Source: an uncultured Clostridia bacterium
Lineage (GTDB): Bacteria; Bacillota; Clostridia; Christensenellales; Aristaeellaceae
NCBI GenBank assembly: GCA_934621485.1
Contig: CAKTUS010000107.1
Coordinates: forward strand, 1-8,804
DNA: 8,804 bases
Reading direction: 5' to 3'
Shown piece after piece: positions 1 to 7,400 of this stretch; the first letter of the stretch is position 1, and each line of letters starts with the position of its first letter. The notes under the pieces were generated by a model. It was not told where the DNA came from, ran no database searches, and worked only from the letters and a program-made list of their open reading frames with translations. Both the position numbers and the translations under genes were made by a program.

Positions 1-95
1 GCGTTACTGGGCCTGCCTTGACCCTGACTCTTTCTTGCGGATTCTTTTCGGCTGATTCTTAAATGCTGTTGCCCTGCGGAGAAGCCCCCGAAACC
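1..95. other. Upstream stretch without a supported gene
   Basis: No credible gene is visible here. On the plus strand one frame runs open from the window edge to a TGA at 53-55 (17 sense codons) and another to a TAA at 60-62. Either could be the last codons of a gene that begins outside the window, but nothing in the short peptides is recognisable. There is no T-tract hairpin before the rnpB promoter. Confidence 0.4.
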
Positions 96-124
96 TTGAC
101 AGGCATTGGAAAACGTGCTACTCT
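96..124 (+). promoter_or_regulatory. Sigma-70/SigA-type promoter of rnpB
   Basis: A perfect -35 box TTGACA (96-101) is followed by a 17-bp spacer and a -10 box TACTCT (119-124, four of six matches to TATAAT). TG at 116-117 forms an extended -10. The predicted start about seven bases downstream (near G131) falls exactly on the first base of the RNase P P1 helix, which supports both calls. A strong housekeeping promoter is what rnpB normally has. Confidence 0.85.
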
Positions 125-130
125 ACAAAG

Positions 131-480
131 GCTGCCGGGCGGCCAGGCGATCGCGTGGCATGTCCATGAGGAAAGTCCGAGCATCACAGGGCAGGGTGCC
201 GGCTAACGACCGGTGAAGGCAACTTCAAGGAAAGTGCAACAGAAAGAAACCGCCCCGCGCTTTGGGCGCGGGGTAAGGATGGAAAGGCGAGGTAAGAGCT
301 CACCCGCGGCCTGGTAACAGGCAGGCGCTGTAAACCCCACCCGATGCAAGATCCGACCAGAAGCAATACGGCGGCCCGTCGTGCTTCTAAAGAGATCGCT
401 ACGACCGCCTGGTAACAGGCGGCCAAGATAGATGATCGTCCAACGACAGAACTCGGCTTACGACCGCACCGGCAGCAGCT
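131..480 (+). ncRNA. rnpB: RNase P RNA, bacterial type A
   Basis: This is the catalytic RNA of ribonuclease P, which with the RnpA protein removes 5' leaders from precursor tRNAs. Conserved blocks are in order: GAGGAAAGTCCG (168-179, CRI), GGTAAGAGCTCACC (291-304), GTAAACCCCACC (330-341) and ACAGAACTCGGCTTA (446-460, CRV). P1 is an 8-bp helix between 131-138 and 469-476. P12 is a G+C-rich helix (253-260 with 266-273). P14 and P18 are GUAA-capped hairpins at 309-322 and 405-422. A P16-like helix pairs 359-365 with 382-388. P14, P16 and P18 in this order place it in the ancestral type A class rather than the type B of Bacillus. Oddities: by hand folding the L15 loop strands are CGACC (354-358) and AAAGA (389-393), with no GGU, and the P14 and P18 tips are identical over 14 nt. 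The exact 3' end is uncertain by roughly 15 nt. Confidence 0.96.
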
Positions 481-481
481 T

Positions 482-495
482 GGGCGGCCTTTTTT
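482..495 (+). terminator. Probable 3' end / T-tract of rnpB
   Basis: Six T residues (490-495) follow a G+C-rich segment just after the 3' strand of P1 (469-476). I cannot draw a convincing dedicated hairpin directly before the T-tract. Termination may rely on P1 or be inefficient, and some transcripts could then continue into the membrane-protein gene that starts at 523. Confidence 0.4.
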
Positions 496-522
496 GGTTA
501 CACATGGAAAGGAGAATGACTC

Positions 523-2037
523 ATGGAGCGCGGCAGGCTGTACCCCGCTGTGTGTCGGGCGATATGTATAGGCGCGGCGGTGATGCTGGCGGCAATTCTG
601 GCGCTGCTCACGCTGGGGCAAAGCGCCTTTGGCGCGGCTTATGCGGGCACACGAACCTTGGCGGGCAATACGGTGCTTTGGGCGGCGGCATTGGCGGGCA
701 TTTTTCTGCTGTTTTGGCTGCGCGGCCGGGAAAAGGCGCCCCGCCGGGAGAAAATCTGGCTGCTTCGCGCCGTTTTTGGGGCAGTACTGCTGCTTCAGTT
801 TCTGGTGGCGCGCTGCTGCTGGACCCATCTGGGCTGGGATCCGGGCGAAGCTCATCAAGCAGCTGAGGACTTGGCCCGGGGACTGGAAGTCAGCAATCCC
901 GACTATTTCCGGCTGTGCCCCAACAACGCGCCCATCACGCTGCTAATGGTTCCGCCGCTGTGGGCGGCGGTGAAGCTGGGATTGGGCGTGCCCTATATGG
1001 TGCTTCCCTATGTGGATGCGGTGCTGCTGAATCTGGTCGCCTACCTGACGGTGCGCTGCGTGTACCGGCTGACCCAAAGCGTCACGGCTCGCTATTGGGC
1101 AGCGGCGCTGGCCATTGGCTGGATAGCGCTGTCCCCCTATATCCTGTACCCTTATACGGATGTATTTGTAATCCTTTTCCCTGTGTTGGCGCTGTATGTG
1201 TGGCTGTTCTGCCAACGTCCGGTGAAAAAATGGTTTTTGATTTCACTTCTGTGCTTTTTGGGGGCTGCGGTGAAGCCTACGGCGCTTATTGTGTTTATTG
1301 CCCTGGTATTGCTGGGTGCGGTGCAGGGCCTTTCGGAAGCAAAGCGGCGGAAAAAGGCGGATTTCTGGCGGCGGGCTGGGGCCGTTTTGTGCGCGCTGGT
1401 GCTGGGTGCCGTGCCCGGGCGGCTGTATGAGCGGCTGTCGATTACCGCCCTTGCCGGTTCGGCCCGGCCGGAGCAGCAGCTAAGCCTGACCCACTACCTG
1501 ATGCTGGGCATGAACGAGGCCACCTACGGCGGTCACAGCGACGGAGACGTGGAATTTTCTCAGAGCTATAGCACCCTTTCCGAACGACAGAAGGCCAATT
1601 TGCAAAAAGCCAAGGAGCGGCTTTTCAGCCGCAGCCTGGGCCAAAACCTGCGTTTTTTTGCCACAAAGGCCTATAAGGCGTATGCGGACGGCACCTTTGC
1701 CGCTCATACCAGCTTTCTGCATGTGGAAATCCCCCGGCGTTCCGACAGGCTGAGCGCCTTTTTGCGAAGCCTGTATCTGAAAAAGGGATCGAGGGCCCCC
1801 CAGTGTGAAACGGTCGCTCAACTTGTCTGGCTGGGCGTGCTTACCCTGTGCGCCTATGCCGCCTGGATGCGGCGGCGCAGGGCCGTAACGGCGGCTATTG
1901 CCCTAACGCTGCTGGGATTGACGCTCTACCTGCTGCTGTTTGAGGTATGGCCGCGGTATCTGTTCCTGTATGCTCCCTTTTTTGTCATCCTTTCCGCATT
2001 GTCTTTCGACCGGCCCTTTGGCAAGGAAACAGAATGA
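523..2037 (+). CDS. Multi-spanning membrane protein, GT-C-fold glycosyltransferase-like
   Basis: The protein has 504 residues with about eleven hydrophobic segments. They lie roughly at 15-35, 50-66, 80-97, 137-180 (two segments), 190-230 (two), 236-262, 283-299, 430-448, 453-473 and 478-497. Features shared with GT39/ArnT-type GT-C membrane glycosyltransferases include an acidic WDPGEA motif (105-110) in the first large external loop, PNN (133-135), YPYTD (209-213), a KP pair (251-252) after a hydrophobic run, and a C-terminal WPRYLFLYAPF segment (476-486). An extracytoplasmic region at about 300-428 contains a short DG element (389-390). Such enzymes usually move a sugar from a polyprenyl-phosphate donor to an acceptor outside the membrane. 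Donor and acceptor here are unknown, and no catalytic residue is proven. AAAGGAG (508-514) lies eight bases before the ATG, which supports this start. Its stop overlaps the start of the next gene (ATGA at 2034-2037). No separate promoter is obvious between rnpB and this gene. Confidence 0.88.
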   Translation: MERGRLYPAVCRAICIGAAVMLAAILALLTLGQSAFGAAYAGTRTLAGNTVLWAAALAGIFLLFWLRGREKAPRREKIWLLRAVFGAVLLLQFLVARCCWTHLGWDPGEAHQAAEDLARGLEVSNPDYFRLCPNNAPITLLMVPPLWAAVKLGLGVPYMVLPYVDAVLLNLVAYLTVRCVYRLTQSVTARYWAAALAIGWIALSPYILYPYTDVFVILFPVLALYVWLFCQRPVKKWFLISLLCFLGAAVKPTALIVFIALVLLGAVQGLSEAKRRKKADFWRRAGAVLCALVLGAVPGRLYERLSITALAGSARPEQQLSLTHYLMLGMNEATYGGHSDGDVEFSQSYSTLSERQKANLQKAKERLFSRSLGQNLRFFATKAYKAYADGTFAAHTSFLHVEIPRRSDRLSAFLRSLYLKKGSRAPQCETVAQLVWLGVLTLCAYAAWMRRRRAVTAAIALTLLGLTLYLLLFEVWPRYLFLYAPFFVILSALSFDRPFGKETE

Positions 2038-3704
2038 AGATGAAAACCGAAAAGGCTCGTTGGGTGGCGGCGCTGCTGACGGTGGCGCTACTGGCTTGTA
2101 TCACCTACAGCCTAAGCGACGTGGTGTTCCAAACCAACGATGATCAAACCATTATTTGCCTGGCAAACGGCGGCGTTACCGGCAGCCCCGCGGCAGGCAG
2201 CGGCTTTACCAGCTATGGGTACGGCCTTTTGCTGGCGGGCCTGTACGGCCGCTGGCCCGGCGTGCCGTGGCATGCGCTGCTGCTGAGCGCCGGTATTTGG
2301 CTGTGCCTGACGGCGATTTTGCGCAGCCTGTTTTTCCTGTGCGCGCAAAAGCGGCAGTCGCCGCTGCTGGGGTTGGCGGCGTTTTTGGCGCTGTATGCCG
2401 GTGTGGGCATGAAATTTGTTTGCTATTTGCAATTTACCACGGCGGCGGGCTTTGGCGGCGCGGCGGCGGCAGCGCTCCTTTTCACGCTGCCCCAAGGCCG
2501 GCGGGCCTGCCGGTGGTGCGGCTTCTTTGCGATGGCGGCAGTGCTTTTCGGACTGCTGCTGCGGCCGGAAAGCGGGCTGCTTGCCCTGCCGGTGCCGCTG
2601 CTGGCAGGGCTTTGGCAGGGGCTGACACGGAGGAGACGTCCGGCGCTCATGGTGTGCGCGGTTGCCGTGGCGCTGACCGCCGGGGTGTGGCTGGCGGATG
2701 GCGCGCTGCATGCGGCTCTGGTGCCCGGCTGGCAGGAAAGCCAAGCCTTTGACAGCGCCAGCGCTGTGGTGCTGGACTACCGCAACACCGATGAAACCTA
2801 TCGCCTGGCGCGGCAGCACACCGACTGGACGGAGGAACTGTGCCAGTGCTTTCGCAACTGGGAACTGCTGTTTGACCGGCGCTTTAACACGGAAACCCTG
2901 AACCGTATCGCGGCGCTGGCCGAGGCGGCCGATCCCGGGCCTGCGCCGCTGACCCTTGCGCATAAAACCCTGAGCATGTTCAAAAACACCCGGGAATTTC
3001 GCTGGAATGCACTGGCCTATGGAATCCTGGGCCTGTGGGCGCTTGTGCTTTTCCTGCGCAGACGGGACGGGCTTTCCGCGCTGGCGGTTGTTGCCGTGGG
3101 AGCGTCGCTGGTGGCGGTAGTGGCTTTGTTTTATGGTTGGCTGAACCGGCTGCCGGACCGGGTGGCCTTTGTCTATGCCCTGCCCAGCTATACGGCGCTG
3201 CTTTTTCTGTGGGGCGAGGCGGTTTCGGTCCGGAAACGATGGATTGGGCTGGCGCTGCTGCTGGCGGCCGCCGTCCTTACGGTGGCTGTGCAGCCGCAAG
3301 ACGTGCTGGTATTGAACAATCTGAGCCGCCGCCACCGGGCCGCCGCAGCCCATGAAGCCAACGTTTATGCCGCCCGGCACCCTCAGTATGTGTATGTGAC
3401 GGATGTTTCCCAGGCGTTTTACGCCTTTGAAACCGAAACGCCGCCCGTGAATCTGGTGGAGTGGTGCAGCCCGCTGATTCGCAGCGCCGCCTATCAGGAA
3501 AAACTTCGTCTGCTGGGCTATCCTCAGGGGCTGGATACCCTGAACCTGGCGGACGAGAAGGTGCGTCTGCTCATCCACAGCCCTGCGGCCGTGAACCGCT
3601 TGACGGCGGCGCTGGAGGCCGACGGTCTGGACTGGCAATGGGAAGAGGAAATGCGGCTGGACGCGCTGAGCGTGTACCGGCTGAAAAAGACCGGCCAGCC
3701 TTAA
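2034..3704 (+). CDS. Multi-spanning membrane protein, distant GT-C-like, function unknown
   Basis: The protein has 556 residues from the ATG at 2034, which overlaps the upstream TGA. AAGGAA (2024-2029) is correctly placed four bases upstream. An in-frame ATG at 1947 lies deep inside the preceding gene and would give a 29-residue N-terminal extension, which I consider unlikely. Hydrophobic segments lie near 10-27, 62-72, 80-103, 110-130, 135-151, 161-177, 181-196, 203-220, 326-341, 347-369, 377-395 and 403-420. Just after the first one, an acidic TNDD motif (34-37) stands where GT-C enzymes carry their external acidic motif. YGYG (61-64) and VPW (77-79) follow, and RLPDRV (372-377) lies before a late membrane segment. 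Hydrophilic parts at about 228-325 and 421-556 probably face the same side; the last looks like a small mixed alpha/beta domain. Tight coupling to the preceding gene suggests a joint envelope glycosylation or polymer-building task. That is inference, and it could equally be a transporter-like protein. Confidence 0.85.
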   Translation: MKMKTEKARWVAALLTVALLACITYSLSDVVFQTNDDQTIICLANGGVTGSPAAGSGFTSYGYGLLLAGLYGRWPGVPWHALLLSAGIWLCLTAILRSLFFLCAQKRQSPLLGLAAFLALYAGVGMKFVCYLQFTTAAGFGGAAAAALLFTLPQGRRACRWCGFFAMAAVLFGLLLRPESGLLALPVPLLAGLWQGLTRRRRPALMVCAVAVALTAGVWLADGALHAALVPGWQESQAFDSASAVVLDYRNTDETYRLARQHTDWTEELCQCFRNWELLFDRRFNTETLNRIAALAEAADPGPAPLTLAHKTLSMFKNTREFRWNALAYGILGLWALVLFLRRRDGLSALAVVAVGASLVAVVALFYGWLNRLPDRVAFVYALPSYTALLFLWGEAVSVRKRWIGLALLLAAAVLTVAVQPQDVLVLNNLSRRHRAAAAHEANVYAARHPQYVYVTDVSQAFYAFETETPPVNLVEWCSPLIRSAAYQEKLRLLGYPQGLDTLNLADEKVRLLIHSPAAVNRLTAALEADGLDWQWEEEMRLDALSVYRLKKTGQP

Positions 3705-3712
3705 GCCGCGCC

Positions 3713-3742
3713 TTGCGCAGGGGCGGCGGAGTGTGATAGAAT
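3713..3742 (+). promoter_or_regulatory. Promoter of the pth-mfd operon
   Basis: A -35-like TTGCGC (3713-3718) and a -10 box TAGAAT (3737-3742, five of six matches) are separated by 18 bp. TG at 3734-3735 forms an extended -10. The predicted start near 3749 leaves a leader of about 73 nt before the pth ATG. The box lies only about 30 bp after the preceding stop codon, in the first non-coding DNA available to the operon. No terminator was seen between that stop and this promoter, so transcription may also arrive from upstream. Confidence 0.65.
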
Positions 3743-3754
3743 ACCCACGCTGAA

Positions 3755-3780
3755 GCGGGGGCGGTGCAAACCGTCCTCGC
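3755..3780 (+). promoter_or_regulatory. Leader hairpin upstream of pth
   Basis: A 10-bp stem pairs 3755-3764 with 3771-3780 (two G-T wobbles) around the six-base loop TGCAAA. A second, weaker stem (3787-3791 with 3802-3806, GCGTT/AACGC) follows, ending just before the ribosome binding site AAGGAG (3810-3815). There is no T-tract after the first stem, so it is not an intrinsic terminator. It may stabilise the mRNA or tune translation. It does not match a riboswitch that I recognise. Confidence 0.4.
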
Positions 3781-3821
3781 CGCTGGGCGTTACACGAAAA
3801 AAACGCGCGAAGGAGAAAGCC

Positions 3822-4430
3822 ATGTACCTGATTGTTGGTCTGGGAAATCCCGGAGAGAAATATGCTCATACCCGCCACAACGTGGGCTTTGACGTGCTGG
3901 AAAAGCTAAGCCGCAGGCTGGACGTCAGCATTTCCCGCAGCAAGGCGCAGGCCCTGGTGGGCGAGTGCTTTGCAGGCGGCAAAAAGGTGATTCTGGCTTT
4001 GCCGCAAACCTATATGAACCTGAGCGGCGAAGCGGTGCGGGAGCTGGTGAACTGGTACAAGATTCAGCCCGAGGACCTGATGATTGTTTACGACGACGTG
4101 GATTTGGCCCAGGGCTTCCTTCGGATTCGCAAAAGCGGCAGCGCAGGCACCCACAACGGCATGCGCTCCGTTATCGGCTGTCTGGGCTACGAAAACTTTC
4201 CCCGGCTGCGGGTAGGCGTTGGGCAAAAGCGGGAAGGCTATGAGCTGGCGGACTGGGTGCTGGGCCACTACATCGGCCCGGAAGCAGAGGTGGCCGACCA
4301 TGCCTTTGACCTGGCTGCCGACGCACTTCTCGATTACATTGAAAACGGCGTGGAAAGCGCCATGCGTCATTTCAACACCCCAAAGCCCAAGAAGGAAAAG
4401 CCCAAGCCCGATGAAGGAGAGGCCCAATGA
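3822..4430 (+). CDS. pth: Peptidyl-tRNA hydrolase
   Basis: This cytosolic enzyme cleaves the ester bond between peptide and tRNA in peptidyl-tRNAs that drop off the ribosome, which recycles tRNA and is usually essential. The 202 residues cover the full bacterial Pth family. The N-terminal VGLGNPG is followed by TRHNVGF with the catalytic histidine H19. N9, N66 (in PQTYMNLSG), D91 (in YDDVD) and H111-N112 (in THNG) correspond to E. coli N10, N68, D93 and H113-N114. The glycine usually found just before HNG is threonine here (SAGTHNG). After about residue 187 a Lys/Pro/Glu-rich tail follows, which is probably disordered. AAGGAG (3810-3815) lies six bases before the ATG. The stop overlaps the mfd start (ATGA, 4427-4430), so the two are translationally coupled. 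This order is common in Bacillota. Confidence 0.98.
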   Translation: MYLIVGLGNPGEKYAHTRHNVGFDVLEKLSRRLDVSISRSKAQALVGECFAGGKKVILALPQTYMNLSGEAVRELVNWYKIQPEDLMIVYDDVDLAQGFLRIRKSGSAGTHNGMRSVIGCLGYENFPRLRVGVGQKREGYELADWVLGHYIGPEAEVADHAFDLAADALLDYIENGVESAMRHFNTPKPKKEKPKPDEGEAQ

Positions 4431-7400
4431 ACGAGGGATTGTTTACCGCTTATCAGGGCATGCAGCAGTGGGAGCAGCTCCTGCAGCGTTTACAGCCCGG
4501 CGATTGTACCGCCGTATGCGAGATTCCTGAGGGAGAGCGGCCTTTTCTGGCGGCGGCCCTTCGCTGGCAAACCGGCCGGCCGGTGGTGCTGGTAACCGCC
4601 GGAGAGCTGAACGCTCAGCGCCACGCCCAGGATATAGAACGCCTGACGGGGCTGAGCTGCGCCGTGCTGCCGCCCCGGGACATACAGTTCAGCCGCGCCG
4701 CCATGAGCCGGGAAAGCACCTGGCAGCGGTTGAGCGTGCTGGATGCCATGGCGGCGGGAAAGGTGCAGGTGTTGTGCCTGAGCGTAGAGGCTCTTTTGGA
4801 TCGCTGCGCGCCAGTCAAACGCTTTCGGCAGGGGGTTCTCTCTCTGGCGGAGGGGGAGCGCCATCCGCCGGAACAGCTGATGCAAACGCTCATTGCCAGC
4901 GGCTACGAGCGGGTGGCCATGGTGGAGGGTCAGGGGCAGTGCGCCATGCGCGGCTCCATTTTGGACGTGTTCCCGGCCAACGCCCCCGATGCGCTGCGCA
5001 TCGAGTTTTTTGACGATGAGATTGACAGCCTGCGCCGGTTTGACTGCATCAGTCAGCGCAGCATTGCCCGGGTGAAAAGCGCTCGCATCGCTCCGGCCAC
5101 GGAGTGCCTGATTGACGACCCTGCCGCCGCCGCAAAACGGCTGAAGGCGGCCCTCAGCGCAGGCGTGGGCCACATGATGCAGCCGGATGACGCCGTTCCC
5201 CTCAGCGACAAACAGGCCCCGGACGGTCTTGGCAGTCTGGACAGCTTTCTCAGCGGGCTGGACGCTCTGGAAATGACCGAGGATACGTTGAAAACCGGCG
5301 ACGCCGCTCCCGCCCGTCAGCAGGTGAGCGAAATGGAGCTGGGCTGGAAGCGCCACCTGGACGATGTGGACCGGGTGGCCGCAGGCCAGACCATTCGGAC
5401 TGCGCCCATGTGGATGAACGTGCTGCTGACCGATACGACGCTGGCGACGGACTACCTGACCCAACCCATTGTGCTTTTGGACCGGCCGGATCAGTTTGCA
5501 GGCCGCCTGAAGGCTGCTGAGGACAGCTTTGTTGAGGATTTTGACGACGCTTGTCTGCGCGGCGACGCTTTTGACGCGCAAAAAGGGTTGCGCTTTTCCT
5601 ACGACGACGCGCTGGCCGACTGGCGCCTGCGGCCCTGTGTGTGTCTCAGCGATGTAATCGCCACCTATGGCCGCCTCAATCCCAGCCAGGCCATCGCCTT
5701 TGGGGCCAGTCCGGCCATGCCTTATCAAAGCCGGCTGGAGCCGTTGGCCCAGGATATTGGCAAGTGGCGGGAAAGCGGCTACACCATTGTGCTGCTCACC
5801 GGCGGCGAAGCCCGCGGCCAACGTTTGCAGCGGGCGTTAGAGGATCAGAAGGTATACGCCGCCTACTGCCAGCGGCTGGATGGCAACCTGATTCAGCGGG
5901 AAGTGCTGATGCTGCCGGTAGCCTATCAAAAGGGCTTTGTGCACCCGGCGGCCAAGCTGGCGCTGCTCAGCGACAGCGATATTTACGGCACCGCCTATCA
6001 GCGCGCCCGCAAAAAGCAAACGGCCGGCGAACGCATCGCCTCCTTTACCGATTTGAAGCCCGGCGACTACGTGGTGCATGATTTGCACGGCGTAGGCATT
6101 TTCAAGGGTATTGTGCAGCTCAGCAGCGACGGGGCCAAGCGGGATTATCTGCTGATTCAGTACGCGGGAACCGACAAGCTGTATGTGCCCACCGACCAGT
6201 TTGACCGGGTGACCAAGTTCATCGGCGCGGAGCACAGCCTGCCCAAGCTGAACCGGCTGGGCGGCGGCGAATGGGAAAAACAAAAAAGCAAGGTAAAAGC
6301 CGGCCTGAAAAAGCTGGCCTTCGACCTGGCGGAGCTGTATGCCAAGCGCGCCAGGAACACAGGCTATGCCTTCAGCCATGATAACCCCTGGCAGCAGGAG
6401 TTTGAGGACATGTTCCCCTATGAGCTGACCGAGGACCAGCAGAAAAGCGTGGCGCAGATTGAGGCGGACATGGAAAGCCCCCGCAACATGGACCGGCTGC
6501 TGTGCGGCGATGTGGGCTACGGAAAAACCGAGGTGGCCCTCCGGGCGGCTTTCAAGGCCGTGGTGGACGGCAAGCAGGTGGCCATTCTGGCGCCTACAAC
6601 CATTTTAGTGCAGCAGCATTATAACACCATCAAGAAGCGCTTTTCCGGCTTCCCGGTGCGCTTTGACATGCTCAGCCGCTTCCGCACGGCCAAGGAGCAA
6701 AAGGAAATTGTGCGCAAGCTGGGCGCGGGAGAGCTGGATTTGGTTATCGGCACCCACCGGCTGCTGAACAAGGACGTTACGTACAAGGATCTGGGCCTGT
6801 TGATTGTGGACGAGGAGCAGCGCTTCGGCGTGGCCCATAAGGAAAGTATTCAGCACATGAAAACCCGGGTGGACGTACTCACCCTGTCGGCTACGCCCAT
6901 TCCCCGCACGCTGCACATGAGCATGGTGGGCATCCGGGACATGAGCCTGCTGGAAACCCCGCCGGAGGAACGCCTACCGGTGAAAACCTACGTGATGGAG
7001 TACGACGACGTGCTCATCCGCGAGGCCATCCGCCGGGAACTGGCCCGGGGCGGTCAGGTGTATTTCCTCTACAACCGGGTGCGCAGCATCGAGCAGATGC
7101 AGGAGCGCCTTAAGCTGCTGGTGCCGGAAGCCCGCATCGGCGTGGCTCACGGCCAAATGCGGGAGCATGCCCTGGAAGATATTATGCTGGACTTCTACGC
7201 CGGCGCGTATGACGTGCTGCTATGCACCACCATCGTGGAAAGCGGCCTGGACGTGCCCGACGCCAACACCCTGATTGTGTTCGACGCGGATCGCTTCGGC
7301 CTGTCCCAGCTGTACCAAATTCGCGGCCGGGTGGGCCGTTCCAGCCGTCAGGCGTATGCGTACTTTACCATTCGGCAAAACAAGATGCTTTCCGAAACCG

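Noticed and set aside
35..64. A second promoter-like pair TTGCGG / TTAAAT upstream of rnpB
   Set aside because: Both boxes are weak matches with 18-bp spacing. The TTGACA promoter at 96-124 predicts the rnpB start exactly, so this one adds nothing.
184..866. Open frames on both strands over rnpB and the start of the first membrane gene
   Set aside because: They overlap the conserved RNase P RNA or the better-supported reading frame at 523 and give low-complexity products.
1947..2033. An earlier in-frame ATG for the second membrane protein
   Set aside because: It would extend the protein 29 residues back into the preceding gene without a good ribosome binding site. The ATGA-coupled start at 2034 has AAGGAA upstream and places the first membrane segment near the N terminus.
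2112..3878. A 588-codon open frame on the minus strand
   Set aside because: It lies opposite the well-supported membrane gene and the pth start. Its product is rich in Arg, Gln, His and Pro with no recognisable domain, which is typical of an antisense shadow in G+C-rich DNA.
4490..5821. A 443-codon open frame on the minus strand inside mfd
   Set aside because: It lies opposite conserved mfd coding sequence, has a biased composition and no recognisable domain. Treated as a shadow.
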